NCBI RefSeq assembly: GCF_002897295.1
Contig: NZ_BEXF01000039.1
Span: 1 to 35,400 of the forward strand
DNA: 35,400 nucleotides
DNA from: Brevibacillus reuszeri
GTDB taxonomy: Bacteria; Bacillota; Bacilli; Brevibacillales; Brevibacillaceae
Reading direction: 5' to 3'
Within the stretch, counting starts at the first letter, position 1. Every line of letters begins with the position of its first letter. Of this stretch, positions 15,256 through 23,906 are shown in pieces. The notes beneath the pieces were generated by a model. It worked only from the letters and a program-made list of their open reading frames with translations. It did not search any database and was not told where the DNA came from. Made by a program: the position numbers and the translations under genes.

Positions 15256-16227
15256 CTAAACGAGCGGAAAGTGACAAGCAACCTCTCTTCCTTCTACCTG
15301 CTGGAATACAGGCTCCTGGCTTTTACAAATAGACTGAACATACGGGCACCTGGTATGAAACCTGCAGCCTGATGGAGGATTGAGCGGGCTCGGAATGTCC
15401 CCCTCCAAAATCAGCTTTTCTTTTTGTCTTGCGTGCGGATCAGGGACTGGCGATGCGGCAATCAGAAACTTCGTGTAGGGATGCAACGGCCTGTTATACA
15501 CTTCATTTGTTGATCCGATTTCCATGATTTTGCCTAAAAACATGACACAGGTTCGATCAGATAAATAGCGAACCACATGTAAGTCATGAGAAATGAACAA
15601 GTAGGTCAGATTTTTTTGTTCTTGAAGCCTGCTGAGCAAATTGATGATTTGGGATTGAATGGAAACATCCAGTGCCGATACTGGCTCATCGCACACCACA
15701 AATTTCGGATTGAGAGCAAGCGCTCTGGCGATGCCAATTCTTTGTCTTTGTCCCCCGCTGAACATATGAGGATACCTCGTGCCGTACGCTTTTCGCAATC
15801 CGACAAGCTCCATTAGCTCAGCTACTCTCTCGTCTCTCGCTGCTCGCTCCATTGTTTCATGGGTAACCAGCGGCTCTGCAATGATGTCGGCTACCTTCAT
15901 GCGCGGGTTAAGCGACGCAAACGGGTCTTGAAAAATGATTTGCATCTTTTTTCTCAGCTCGCGCATTTCATGATTTGTTAGCTTGAATATATCTTTTCCT
16001 TCAAAGAAGGCCTCCCCTTCTGTGGCTTCCACAATGCGGAGGAGCGTTCTTCCCAGCGTGCTTTTCCCGCAGCCAGACTCTCCAACCACAGCTAGCGTTT
16101 CTCCCTCATAAATATCAAAGCTGACATGATCTACCGCATGTACGACACCTGCCTTCTTTTTGAACAGGCCTTTTTCCACCGGAAAGTACTTTTTCAAATT
16201 GCGCACCTTCATCAGTTCACGAGCCAC
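15256..16227 (-). CDS. oppF: Oligo/dipeptide ABC transporter ATPase (OppF/DppF type)
   Basis: 323 residues from a GTG start at 16227, five bases after the upstream stop and preceded by GAGAGGGGGTGA. Walker A GESGCGKS, Q-loop IIFQDPFASLNP, signature FSGGQRQR, Walker B FVVCDEPVSALD and H-loop ISHDL are intact. The C-terminal peptide-transporter extension ends with SGCRFHTRCPYVQSIC, whose cysteines are typical of Opp/Dpp ATPases that bind an Fe-S cluster. Pairs with the ATPase upstream to drive peptide import; last gene of the operon. Confidence 0.95.
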   Translation of the reverse strand: MARELMKVRNLKKYFPVEKGLFKKKAGVVHAVDHVSFDIYEGETLAVVGESGCGKSTLGRTLLRIVEATEGEAFFEGKDIFKLTNHEMRELRKKMQIIFQDPFASLNPRMKVADIIAEPLVTHETMERAARDERVAELMELVGLRKAYGTRYPHMFSGGQRQRIGIARALALNPKFVVCDEPVSALDVSIQSQIINLLSRLQEQKNLTYLFISHDLHVVRYLSDRTCVMFLGKIMEIGSTNEVYNRPLHPYTKFLIAASPVPDPHARQKEKLILEGDIPSPLNPPSGCRFHTRCPYVQSICKSQEPVFQQVEGREVACHFPLV

Positions 16228-16232
16228 AAACG

Positions 16233-17228
16233 TCACCCCCTCTCGTTTTTGTACTTCAGACAACGTACCTTGTGTCCATTTCCCGTATCGACAAGCTCAG
16301 GCTCCAATACACGGCAGCTGGCATCTGCATATTCGCAGCGCGGATGGAAGCGACAGCCTTGTGGTAAATGAAGCATATTCGGGACCATTCCCTCGATGCT
16401 GTACAATCCTTTTGCTTTGTTCTGCTCTACATTCGCTCTCGGAATGGATTTTAACAAGCCTTCGGTGTAGGGATGCTTCGGGTTGTCGAACAGCTCATAC
16501 ACATCTGCTTGCTCCATCACTTTGCCTGCGTACATAACGTAGACGTAATCACACATTTCAGCGACAATCCCCAAATTGTGTGTAATCAAAATGATGGATG
16601 TATCTACTTCCTCCTGAAGCTGTTTCATCACTTTTAAAATCTGGGCTTCAATGGTTACGTCCAAAGCGGTGGTTGGCTCATCTGCAATCAACAGCTTTGA
16701 TTTACAAATCAAGGCCATCGCAATCATCACCCTCTGCCTCAGACCGCCAGATAGCTGATGGGGAAATACGCTATACCTTTTTTCTGCCTCTGGAATACCG
16801 ACTAGCTTGAACATCTCGATTACCTGCCGCTTGGCTTCCTGCTTGCTGATTCCCGGGTTGTGCAAAAGCAGCGTTTCGGCGACCTGCCTGCCAACCGTGT
16901 ACACTGGGTTCAACGAGGTCATCGGCTCCTGAAAGATCATCGAGATTTCATTTCCCCGAATCGAGCGCATCTCTGCTTTTGACAACCCTACCAGATTTCG
17001 ATTCTGAAAAAGAATCTCACCTCCCGCTATTTTCCCTGGGGGACTAATCAACTGCATAATCGATAATGAGGTCATGCTCTTTCCGCAGCCCGATTCTCCG
17101 ACAATACCGATGATCTGCCCCTTTTTCACCTTGATGCTGACATCATCCACCGCAGGAATGACACCTTTATCCGTGTAAAAATACGTTTTGAGGTTGTTCA
17201 TTTCGAGAACGGTATTTTTATCTCCCAT
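16233..17228 (-). CDS. oppD: Oligo/dipeptide ABC transporter ATPase (OppD/DppD type)
   Basis: 331 residues. Walker A GESGCGKS, signature LSGGLRQR, Walker B LLIADEPTTALD, H-loop ITHNL, then the oligopeptide extension with QGCRFHPRCEYADASC. It forms the heterodimeric motor with OppF on the cytoplasmic face of the membrane. The start lies 11 bp after the permease stop, and the stop is followed at once by the oppF ribosome site, so the two are translated in series. Confidence 0.95.
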   Translation of the reverse strand: MGDKNTVLEMNNLKTYFYTDKGVIPAVDDVSIKVKKGQIIGIVGESGCGKSMTSLSIMQLISPPGKIAGGEILFQNRNLVGLSKAEMRSIRGNEISMIFQEPMTSLNPVYTVGRQVAETLLLHNPGISKQEAKRQVIEMFKLVGIPEAEKRYSVFPHQLSGGLRQRVMIAMALICKSKLLIADEPTTALDVTIEAQILKVMKQLQEEVDTSIILITHNLGIVAEMCDYVYVMYAGKVMEQADVYELFDNPKHPYTEGLLKSIPRANVEQNKAKGLYSIEGMVPNMLHLPQGCRFHPRCEYADASCRVLEPELVDTGNGHKVRCLKYKNERG

Positions 17229-17239
17229 CCAGATTCCCC

Positions 17240-18145
17240 CTATGATTTCAAGTACGGATCAAGTGCATCCCGCAGACCGTCTCCCAGAAAATTAAACGCC
17301 AGGACGACGACTAAAATCGCAATACCTGGGGAAATCGCTACCCAAGGGGCATTGAATAAAAACTCTTTACCATTGGATACCATGAGTCCCCAGCTCGAAG
17401 CTGGTGGCTGCGCTCCTACTCCGAGAAAGCTCAGGCTGGCTTCAGACAAGATAGCTCCCGGTATTTCGAGCGTGAACAGGACGAGAAGTTGGGGGATACA
17501 ATTTGGTAAAATGTGACGGATCATAATGACGTACGGCTTGACTCCGATCGCCTTAGCTGATTCTACGAACTCTTTGTTCTTTAAAGACAGTGTCTGTGAT
17601 CGCACTACCCGTGCCGTTCCCGCCCAGCCTACGATACTGAGCGCTATAAATATATTCAAAAGACTTGCCCCGAGCGTATACATCACCACCATGGCGAGAA
17701 GCAGGGAAGGAAACGAGAGCACCATGTCCGATATCGTCATGATCGTGAAATCTGTCTTCTTGCCAAAATATCCTGCTACGATCCCAAGCACGATACCGAT
17801 CGTCATCGTGATCAGGCTTGGGATGATCCCGATTAACAACGAGATTTGAGAGCCGTAAATGATTCTGGACAAGACATCACGGCCAAACATATCCGTTCCG
17901 AGCCAATGCTCGCTGCTCGGCTTTTGAAATTGTAAATCGAGATTTACTTCATAGGGATTGTACGGCGCGATCAAAGGGGCAAAAATAGCCATCAAGATAA
18001 ACAGAAGAATAACGATTCCGCCTGCCATCGCCATCCTGTCTTTTTTGAGAGATTTGAATACATCCTGCCAAAATGTCTCTTTAACCAGCTCATCACTCGC
18101 TTCGATCAGCTCTCGCTTCGTGATGACATTCCTCACTACATTCAT
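17240..18145 (-). CDS. oppC: Peptide ABC transporter permease (OppC/DppC type)
   Basis: 301 residues, about six membrane segments after a 35-residue cytoplasmic head, including the OppC-type N-terminal domain (PYNPYEVNLDLQFQKPSS, HWLGTDMFGRDV). The EAA loop near AKAIGVKPYVIMIRHILPN couples to the ATPases. A start at 18145 gives MNVVRNVITKRE, with AGGAGGTGCC upstream. Forms the channel with OppB. Confidence 0.94.
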   Translation of the reverse strand: MNVVRNVITKRELIEASDELVKETFWQDVFKSLKKDRMAMAGGIVILLFILMAIFAPLIAPYNPYEVNLDLQFQKPSSEHWLGTDMFGRDVLSRIIYGSQISLLIGIIPSLITMTIGIVLGIVAGYFGKKTDFTIMTISDMVLSFPSLLLAMVVMYTLGASLLNIFIALSIVGWAGTARVVRSQTLSLKNKEFVESAKAIGVKPYVIMIRHILPNCIPQLLVLFTLEIPGAILSEASLSFLGVGAQPPASSWGLMVSNGKEFLFNAPWVAISPGIAILVVVLAFNFLGDGLRDALDPYLKS

Positions 18146-18160
18146 CTACGGGCACCTCCT

Positions 18161-19081
18161 TTAGTCATATTTAATTCGGGGGTCTAAAATTGAATAAAGA
18201 ATATCGGCTACCAGATTCCCGATGATTACGAGAACCGTCGTAAACATGACCGCACCTTGCAGAAGCGGCATGTCCCTGTTTTGAATGGCATTTACCGCGA
18301 TTCTGCCAATGCCCGGGATGCCAAAAATACTCTCCGTGATGACCGCTCCCGACAATAATCCGGCCACCTGCAAAGCCATTACCGTAACAACGGGAAGCAT
18401 AGAGTTTTTTAATGCGTGATTGATGATTACCTTGATTTCTAGATTGCCTTTGGCCCTCGCCGTTCGGATGTAGTCATTGCGCATTACTTCTAAAAGGCTT
18501 GATCGTGTCAGCCGCGCGATCGTTCCAGCAGCACTCCAGCCGAGCACAATGGCGGGCATAATCATATATTCAGGACCACTGAAGCCTGATACCGGCAGGA
18601 TACCGAGCTGCAGCGAAAATATATACTGGAACAGCAGTCCTGCCCAAAATACAGGGATGGAAACACCGAGAAGAGAAAAGCCCATGATCGAATTGTCGAG
18701 AAACGAGCGCTTCTTCACGGCCGATAATATTCCGGCTGGAATCCCGATGATCCATGAAACCAGCGCTGCCGATATGGCAAGCATCAACGTGTTCGGGAAA
18801 GCGTCCATCAATAGCGTCGAAACGGAACGGTTTAATTTGTAAGAGACTCCGAAGTCACCTTGGACCGCGCCCCACAGAAAGCGAAAAAATCGGACATAGG
18901 CCGGATCATCCAAATGCATTTGCGCGCGGACTCGTTCGACGACATCGGGACTAATATGTTCTTTCATCATCAGCGCAATGGGATCACCGGGGATCACATT
19001 CAGCAAAATAAACGTAATGAGTGCAATGCCTAGCGTTACAGGTATGGAAATCAGAATCCTTTTGGCAATATGGGCTCCCAT
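18161..19081 (-). CDS. oppB: Peptide ABC transporter permease (OppB/DppB type)
   Basis: 306 residues, six membrane segments, with the family start AKRILISIPVTLGIALITF, the periplasmic-type region after NVIPGDP and the EAA loop RTARAKGNLEIKVIINHALKN split over about 220-240. The ATG at 19081 is preceded by GGAAGGGGAGGGG. The 120-bp gap to the binding-protein gene contains a strong hairpin (19113-19149). Confidence 0.95.
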   Translation of the reverse strand: MGAHIAKRILISIPVTLGIALITFILLNVIPGDPIALMMKEHISPDVVERVRAQMHLDDPAYVRFFRFLWGAVQGDFGVSYKLNRSVSTLLMDAFPNTLMLAISAALVSWIIGIPAGILSAVKKRSFLDNSIMGFSLLGVSIPVFWAGLLFQYIFSLQLGILPVSGFSGPEYMIMPAIVLGWSAAGTIARLTRSSLLEVMRNDYIRTARAKGNLEIKVIINHALKNSMLPVVTVMALQVAGLLSGAVITESIFGIPGIGRIAVNAIQNRDMPLLQGAVMFTTVLVIIGNLVADILYSILDPRIKYD

Positions 19082-19112
19082 CAAACCCCTCCCCTTCCAG
19101 ACTTGCTGCTAT

Positions 19113-19149
19113 GTAAAAATAACTACTTGTTGGCAGTAGTTATTTTTAC
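19113..19149 (-). repeat. Intercistronic hairpin between binding protein and permease genes
   Basis: Perfect 14-bp stem GTAAAAATAACTAC/GTAGTTATTTTTAC with a 9-base loop. AT-rich, T-poor afterwards, so more likely an mRNA stabiliser or partial terminator that raises binding-protein output over the permeases. Confidence 0.7.
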
Positions 19150-19201
19150 AATGAGCATTTTTCATTATCAGCTTCTAATTCGTTAACGATTCAGATAATG
19201 A

Positions 19202-20812
19202 TTATTCTGTAATTTCGATTCCATAGTAGTTCATTGAGGTCCACCCGTTCCACGATACGTGGAAGTTCTTCACTCTCGGCTGGACGACGAATAATTTGTT
19301 GAGGGCAAACAACGGTACCCAGGCAGCGTCTTCTTGTACAATAATTTTCTCCAGGTCCTGATAGATCTTGATTCTCTCATCCTGATTGACCATCGTTCTT
19401 GCCTTGAGCAGTTTTTCGTTTACATCCAGATTCTTATAGTTGTAGGATCTGGCCACTGTATTTTTTTGAGAGAAAAACGTATAGAAAAAGTTGTCGGGAT
19501 CATTGTAGTCAGCTGACCAATCTGCATGATAAGCAGGGAGCTCTCCTACTTTTCGCGTGGCAAAATAGGCGGACTCGTCCATTTGCTTGATCTTCACACG
19601 AATGCCTACCTTACCCAGCATGGCTTGAATCGTCTCGTTCATTTGTAATACGGTTGGCCTGTCCGAGATTTGGGCAATTTCCATATCAAATCCATCCGGG
19701 TAGCCTGCTTCTGCCAACAATGCTTTTGCTTTTTTTGGATTGTACTCGATTTTTGGCAGATCAGGATTATACCCTAACAGTCCTGGAGGTGATATGCCGT
19801 CCACGAGCGTGCCTTCTCCGTGATACAGCTTGTCTAAAATCGTCTGGCGATCTACTGCCATCTGCACCGCTTTTCGTACTCTTACATCGTCAAACGGCTT
19901 TATGTTTGCATTCAATGAATAGTAGTAGGTTCCTACGATCGGTCCTTTTACGATATTATTTTTCCATTTGTCGTTGTCTCTGAATTGGGGGATTTGCGAA
20001 GCGGAAGAGCTCAAATCGAAAATGTCCAGCTTACCAGTTTCAAACATGATTCTTTTGGTTTCCGCATCTGGTACGATTTTCATTTCAATACCATCGAACT
20101 TAGGGGCGCCTTGATAATAATCGGGGTTCGAAGCTAGAACAATCGTGTCATTCAATGTCCAAGACTTCAGCGAAAAAGGACCTGTACCAATTGTTTTAGA
20201 AGGCTCGATGCCAAATTGGTCTCCAGCTTCTGTAGTCGCTTTTCTGTTGTAAATCGATCCTGGTGGCGTTGCGAGATTCGCTAAAAACGGGGCAAATGCT
20301 TCTGCGAGGGTAATTTCAATTGTGTTGTCATCAATGACTTTGATACCGCTGACACTGTCTGCTTTCCCGTCCATCCGCTCTTTCGCACCTGCGATCATGT
20401 CCAAAAAGTCGGTGTTCAGTGCCTTCGTTGCGGGGTTCAGCATCCGATCAAACGTAAACAACACATCATCGGCTTTGAAAATTTCTCCGTTGTGGAACTT
20501 CACATTCTTACGCAGATGAAAGGTGTACACGAGGCCATCCGGAGATACATCCCAGCTCTCGGCAAGACCCGGAACCAATTCTGATTTTCCTGGAGAAACA
20601 GTTTTCGCTTCAACAAGACGATCGTACAGATTCAAGGGAAGGGTATACTCAGAGGTCGTCAATTGTACATCTGCGGTTCCCGGATCGGTTGATTCCGAAA
20701 TCGTCAGCATTCTGCCCTGACCACCGCTTTTTGCACAGCCACTCAATACGCTTACCGCCAGCATCAGTAAAATGATAGACAATGAGACCAGTGACTTCAT
20801 ACCTTTTTTCAT
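19202..20812 (-). CDS. Peptide ABC transporter substrate-binding lipoprotein
   Basis: 536 residues, SBP_bac_5 family. The ATG at 20812 is chosen: GTGAGGAG precedes it and the product then opens with a lipoprotein signal, Lys-rich head, hydrophobic core and lipobox LSGC, with the Cys near residue 25. Family landmarks: LYDRLVEA near the N-end, YTFHLRKNVKFHNG, DDVRVRKAVQMAVDR and the late WSADYNDPDNFFYTFF. It captures extracellular peptides and delivers them to the OppB/C channel. First gene of the operon. The peptide length preference (di- versus oligopeptide) cannot be read from sequence, so dppE/oppA naming is left open. Confidence 0.94.
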   Translation of the reverse strand: MKKGMKSLVSLSIILLMLAVSVLSGCAKSGGQGRMLTISESTDPGTADVQLTTSEYTLPLNLYDRLVEAKTVSPGKSELVPGLAESWDVSPDGLVYTFHLRKNVKFHNGEIFKADDVLFTFDRMLNPATKALNTDFLDMIAGAKERMDGKADSVSGIKVIDDNTIEITLAEAFAPFLANLATPPGSIYNRKATTEAGDQFGIEPSKTIGTGPFSLKSWTLNDTIVLASNPDYYQGAPKFDGIEMKIVPDAETKRIMFETGKLDIFDLSSSASQIPQFRDNDKWKNNIVKGPIVGTYYYSLNANIKPFDDVRVRKAVQMAVDRQTILDKLYHGEGTLVDGISPPGLLGYNPDLPKIEYNPKKAKALLAEAGYPDGFDMEIAQISDRPTVLQMNETIQAMLGKVGIRVKIKQMDESAYFATRKVGELPAYHADWSADYNDPDNFFYTFFSQKNTVARSYNYKNLDVNEKLLKARTMVNQDERIKIYQDLEKIIVQEDAAWVPLFALNKLFVVQPRVKNFHVSWNGWTSMNYYGIEITE

Positions 20813-20981
20813 CGGCTCGCTCCTCACATTTTGGAATATGCTTCTCTCTTCGGGAAACAATCGCGTATACAAAACTCTGTTAAACGAAAAGAGTGACTCG
20901 GCTGCCAAAGGATAAAATGATAGCTGAGCGTCTATGTAGTTGGTAAAATCACCTCCATACGTTTTTTGCCTGTATGATAAA

Positions 20982-21010
20982 ATAGTACTCGTATTTTTCT
21001 CATGAGTCAT
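20982..21010 (-). promoter_or_regulatory. Candidate promoter of the peptide transporter operon
   Basis: ATGACT (21005-21010), 17-bp spacer, TACTAT (20982-20987); implies a leader of about 165 nt. Confidence 0.4.
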
Positions 21011-21025
21011 TGCACATTTTGTATA

Positions 21026-21040
21026 AATATTCAGATAAAT
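21026..21040 (-). promoter_or_regulatory. CodY-like box upstream of the peptide transporter operon
   Basis: ATTTATCTGAATATT matches the CodY consensus AATTTTCWGAAAATT at 12 of 15 positions. It lies just upstream of the candidate -35. CodY control of peptide uptake is known in Bacillus. Confidence 0.45.
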
Positions 21041-21112
21041 TTAACGCTTTAAAACGATGAATTTATACAAATTTTATAAAAATTCTGTTTATTGGTTTTT
21101 TTGATAAATATG

Positions 21113-21145
21113 AAAAAAGGAAGTAAGCTCCTCTCTCCTTACTCC
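21113..21145 (-). terminator. Terminator of the M20 dipeptidase gene
   Basis: Stem GGAGTAAG/CTTACTTCC with one bulged base and six T residues after it on the minus strand. Confidence 0.8.
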
Positions 21146-21159
21146 CTCACTGCGAATTC

Positions 21160-22530
21160 TTATGCCTCTGCCTCCCCAAACGACAAAAACAACTCAACCA
21201 TGAAATGAATCGCTTGCTCAAAATCAGCTAACCGGATCGATTCATTCGGTGCATGGATTCGGTCGCCCCACCAGCTGCAGCCAATCGATACAATCGGTTT
21301 GTCCTCCCCTAAATACTGCCCGAACAAGCTCATCGGGCCAGATCCCCCAAAGCTCGGTAGTAGAGCAATATAATCCGCTCCATACACGCGCTCCGCTGTT
21401 TGTATCACTGTTTTTGCAAAAGGATGATGAATGTCTGAGCGAAACGGCATCAGGCTGCCCAAAATTGTGACGCGGATATCATCAAATCCGTGTTTGTCGA
21501 GATGAGCACGGATTTTTCTTGCGATATCCTCGGGAACCTGCCCCGGAACCAGTCTGCAATCGAGCTTTACCTGTGAACGTTTGGGCAAAATTGTTTTTGT
21601 TCCTCGACCCGTGTAACCGCTCTCAATACCACAGACAGTCAAGGTCGGCTCAAACAAAAAAGCGTCTCTCGCTGTTTTTTCATCAACGATGAGCGGTCGT
21701 TTCAGTCCAAAAATTTGCTTGGCTCCCTCAGCATCGAAAGGATAGTCTCGGGACCATTGAAGCAGCTCCTCTGCGGGCGGGACAATACCGTCGTAAAAGC
21801 CTTCAACCGTAATTCGGTTGTCTACAGTGCGCATCGAGGCAAGCGCTTGAATCAAGCGCCATGCTGGATTGTCCAATACCGAGCCGTACTGCGAATGGAT
21901 GTCGATATCCGAGCCTTCGCAATCCAGCTGCATGTAGCACATTCCTTTTACACCCATGATGATTTCGATCTTCTCTTCTTTGTTTTTTTGACTCCATTCC
22001 CAGATCGAAGCGTCTGCCTCAAATAAGCCTGCATGCTTTTGAAGCACTTTTTCCAAGGTTGGCGAGCCGATCTCTTCTTCTCCCTCAATCAGGAATTTGA
22101 CACGACACGGCAAGCCTCCATTCTTTTGCATGATGGAAATTGCCTGCAAGCGTACGATGAGGTCGCCTTTGTTGTCCGAAACACCGCGCGCATACATTTT
22201 TCCATCATGAAGCTCTGCTCCAAAGGGCGGGTAGCTCCATTCCTCGAGCGGTTCTGGTGGCTGCACATCGTAGTGATTATAAAACAAGATCGTTTTGTTA
22301 GCATTTCCATTATGTCCCGGCTCAAAAGCTGCGTAGATCACTGGATTTCCTCCGCAATCATCGAGCAGACGATATTCGCCCCTCGCTTCTCTGATCAGTT
22401 CTGTTAACAGGTGAACCGTCTCAGCGATACCAATTCCTTGGCTACTTATGCTCGGTTGCCTACAATAGTGCTGCAAGGCTGATATCGCTTCTGGCAGCTG
22501 CTCTTTGACAAGCTGATTCCATTTCGTCAT
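21160..22530 (-). CDS. M20 family dipeptidase (CNDP-like)
   Basis: 456 residues, full length for the M20A/CNDP-type dipeptidases. Metal-site motifs: HYDVQPPEPLEEWSYPPF with His86/Asp88, the bridging Asp119 in GVSDNKGD, the general base Glu151 in EGEEEIGSP, and a late HAPNESIRL block. A lid/dimerisation domain is inserted at about 180-330. It cuts dipeptides in the cytoplasm, fitting with the neighbouring peptide importer even though a terminator and separate promoter divide them. The start has GAAGGTG upstream. Confidence 0.92.
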   Translation of the reverse strand: MTKWNQLVKEQLPEAISALQHYCRQPSISSQGIGIAETVHLLTELIREARGEYRLLDDCGGNPVIYAAFEPGHNGNANKTILFYNHYDVQPPEPLEEWSYPPFGAELHDGKMYARGVSDNKGDLIVRLQAISIMQKNGGLPCRVKFLIEGEEEIGSPTLEKVLQKHAGLFEADASIWEWSQKNKEEKIEIIMGVKGMCYMQLDCEGSDIDIHSQYGSVLDNPAWRLIQALASMRTVDNRITVEGFYDGIVPPAEELLQWSRDYPFDAEGAKQIFGLKRPLIVDEKTARDAFLFEPTLTVCGIESGYTGRGTKTILPKRSQVKLDCRLVPGQVPEDIARKIRAHLDKHGFDDIRVTILGSLMPFRSDIHHPFAKTVIQTAERVYGADYIALLPSFGGSGPMSLFGQYLGEDKPIVSIGCSWWGDRIHAPNESIRLADFEQAIHFMVELFLSFGEAEA

Positions 22531-22583
22531 CTGTGCACCTTCTTTTGTGAATGGGTTTTTTAAATGAACGCGTTTTCATATCC

Positions 22584-22612
22584 AGATTATCTACCAAATC
22601 ATTAGTTGTCAA
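22584..22612 (-). promoter_or_regulatory. Promoter of the dipeptidase gene
   Basis: TTGACA (22607-22612), 17-bp spacer, TAATCT (22584-22589) on the minus strand. Confidence 0.6.
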
Positions 22613-22738
22613 TTTATTTAGTTAATTTACACTTTGACTTCATTCTCTACTTCGTACACAGCCCCTCTTTTTGTGTTATAGTCTAAGCAATTAACTATTT
22701 TTGGAATTTGATGTCTATTTCAGAAAGGGAGACGTGTC

Positions 22739-22852
22739 ATGAATAATCATGGTCCGGATAAATTTATCTTATATGTAGGCTACGGCCTCGTTGCATTACT
22801 CGGCTTTCTAATGCTCGTAGGGATCATTAATTTTATCATTTCGGCAAAATGA
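22739..22852 (+). CDS. 37-residue single-helix membrane protein
   Basis: ATG preceded by AAAGGGAG; the product starts MNNHGPDKF and has one long hydrophobic helix (about 9-35) ending in Lys. The stop codon lies in the ribosome site of the next gene, 12 bp before its ATG, so the two form an operon. A -10-like TATAGT lies at 22677-22682. No family is recognised. Its coupling to a CPBP membrane protease suggests a partner or substrate, but that is inference. Confidence 0.7.
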   Translation: MNNHGPDKFILYVGYGLVALLGFLMLVGIINFIISAK

Positions 22853-22864
22853 GAGGGATCACTT

Positions 22865-23524
22865 ATGAAATCCTGGTCAAAAGAACAAAAAACTCTTATC
22901 GCCATACCTCCTGCTCTCATCCTTTTGCAAATCATTTTCTTTCAGCTTCTCGTCCATTTTTTGGGGGACACGGTCGGATATTTACTCGGCTATGTCGTGT
23001 ACTGGGTGTTATGGTGTATTCCTGTTTCATTTCTTTTCCGTAAGAGGACACATGCAGGGTTATGGTCAATTCCAAAGAATGCTTCTCCTCAATGGGCGCA
23101 TAGAATCAGCATGACTCTTATTGCACTGCCCGCAATTGCCACTTTATTTGCTGCATTTTTGCCCTACATACCAGCCGCAGGGTGGAAGGTTGCCCTCCTT
23201 GCGTTGTTATTTGCGCTCATAAATGCTCCACTGGAAGAACGCATATGGCGTGGTGTCTTTCCAGCCTATTTTCCACACAGTCGATCGCTTGGGTTTCTTT
23301 ACCCTACGATTTGTTTTGGACTGTGGCATCTCGCTCCAGCTTTGGCAAAAGACTCAGGAATGGAGGGCGGGATTCTCAGCTTCGTAGGTGGAGCATTGTT
23401 CATGGGATTACTATGGGGCTGGTACGCCTATCGCTATAAGACGATACTTCCTACGACGGCCTCGCACGTGTTGACGAATTTCTTCGCATTCACTGGATTT
23501 CTTTATGTAAATTGGTTTTCGTAA
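22865..23524 (+). CDS. CPBP family intramembrane metalloprotease
   Basis: 219 residues with about six membrane segments. The CPBP/Abi (Rce1-like) motifs are present: EERIWRG in motif 1, FGLWHLAPAL in motif 2 with the metal-binding His, and SHVLTNFFAF late in the protein. Such proteases cut membrane substrates; bacterial members act in bacteriocin self-immunity, anti-sigma processing or prenyl-protein trimming. Substrate unknown. Co-transcribed with the 37-residue membrane protein upstream. Confidence 0.9.
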   Translation: MKSWSKEQKTLIAIPPALILLQIIFFQLLVHFLGDTVGYLLGYVVYWVLWCIPVSFLFRKRTHAGLWSIPKNASPQWAHRISMTLIALPAIATLFAAFLPYIPAAGWKVALLALLFALINAPLEERIWRGVFPAYFPHSRSLGFLYPTICFGLWHLAPALAKDSGMEGGILSFVGGALFMGLLWGWYAYRYKTILPTTASHVLTNFFAFTGFLYVNWFS

Positions 23525-23616
23525 GATGAATCGGACATGAGTTTTTGGATGTATAAAAATGTCATTTAGAAGGAAGCTATAACAATACCTACTATGTCTA
23601 GAAAGGTTGTGACAAT

Positions 23617-23787
23617 ATGGAGGTTCGTGAGGGATTAATCCCGGCGGTACTAGGGACTATTGTTACAGCAACTGGTTACGCCTTGAAAAACACGGAAAAG
23701 GTGAGCCCGACACTGACGAACACAATTGTCGGCTTTGGACTCGCACACGTCGTTCTTGGCGCGATCGACCTGATTGAGCACAGGTAG
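23617..23787 (+). CDS. 56-residue hypothetical protein
   Basis: ATG preceded by AAAGGTTGTGA. The product starts MEVREGLIPAVLGTIVTATG and contains two weakly hydrophobic glycine-containing helices (about 6-22 and 34-52). It looks like a small conserved Bacillota protein, but I cannot name its function. A perfect 10-bp terminator stem follows 3 bp after the stop, which supports it as a real gene. Confidence 0.65.
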   Translation: MEVREGLIPAVLGTIVTATGYALKNTEKVSPTLTNTIVGFGLAHVVLGAIDLIEHR

Positions 23788-23790
23788 GTA

Positions 23791-23821
23791 AAACCGGGTG
23801 GGCATATGGCTCACCCGGTTT
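23791..23821. terminator. Terminator after the 56-residue gene
   Basis: Perfect AAACCGGGTG/CACCCGGTTT stem with an 11-base loop and a short T run on either strand. Confidence 0.8.
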
Positions 23822-23906
23822 CTCATTTCAAAACTATGGAAGCATTTCTTTTCCTGTTAAACTGAGGAAGTAAAAGGCATGATGCCTTCGAAAGGAGATA
23901 GACTGG

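Noticed and set aside
20941..20975. GGAGGTGA in the leader of the peptide-binding protein gene, as a leader peptide start
   Set aside because: No ATG, GTG or TTG stands at a usable distance with an open frame of interest; likely chance.
20813..21010. 66-residue N-terminal extension of the peptide-binding protein
   Set aside because: It has no ribosome site of its own at the far start and would bury the lipoprotein signal; the start at 20812 is much better.
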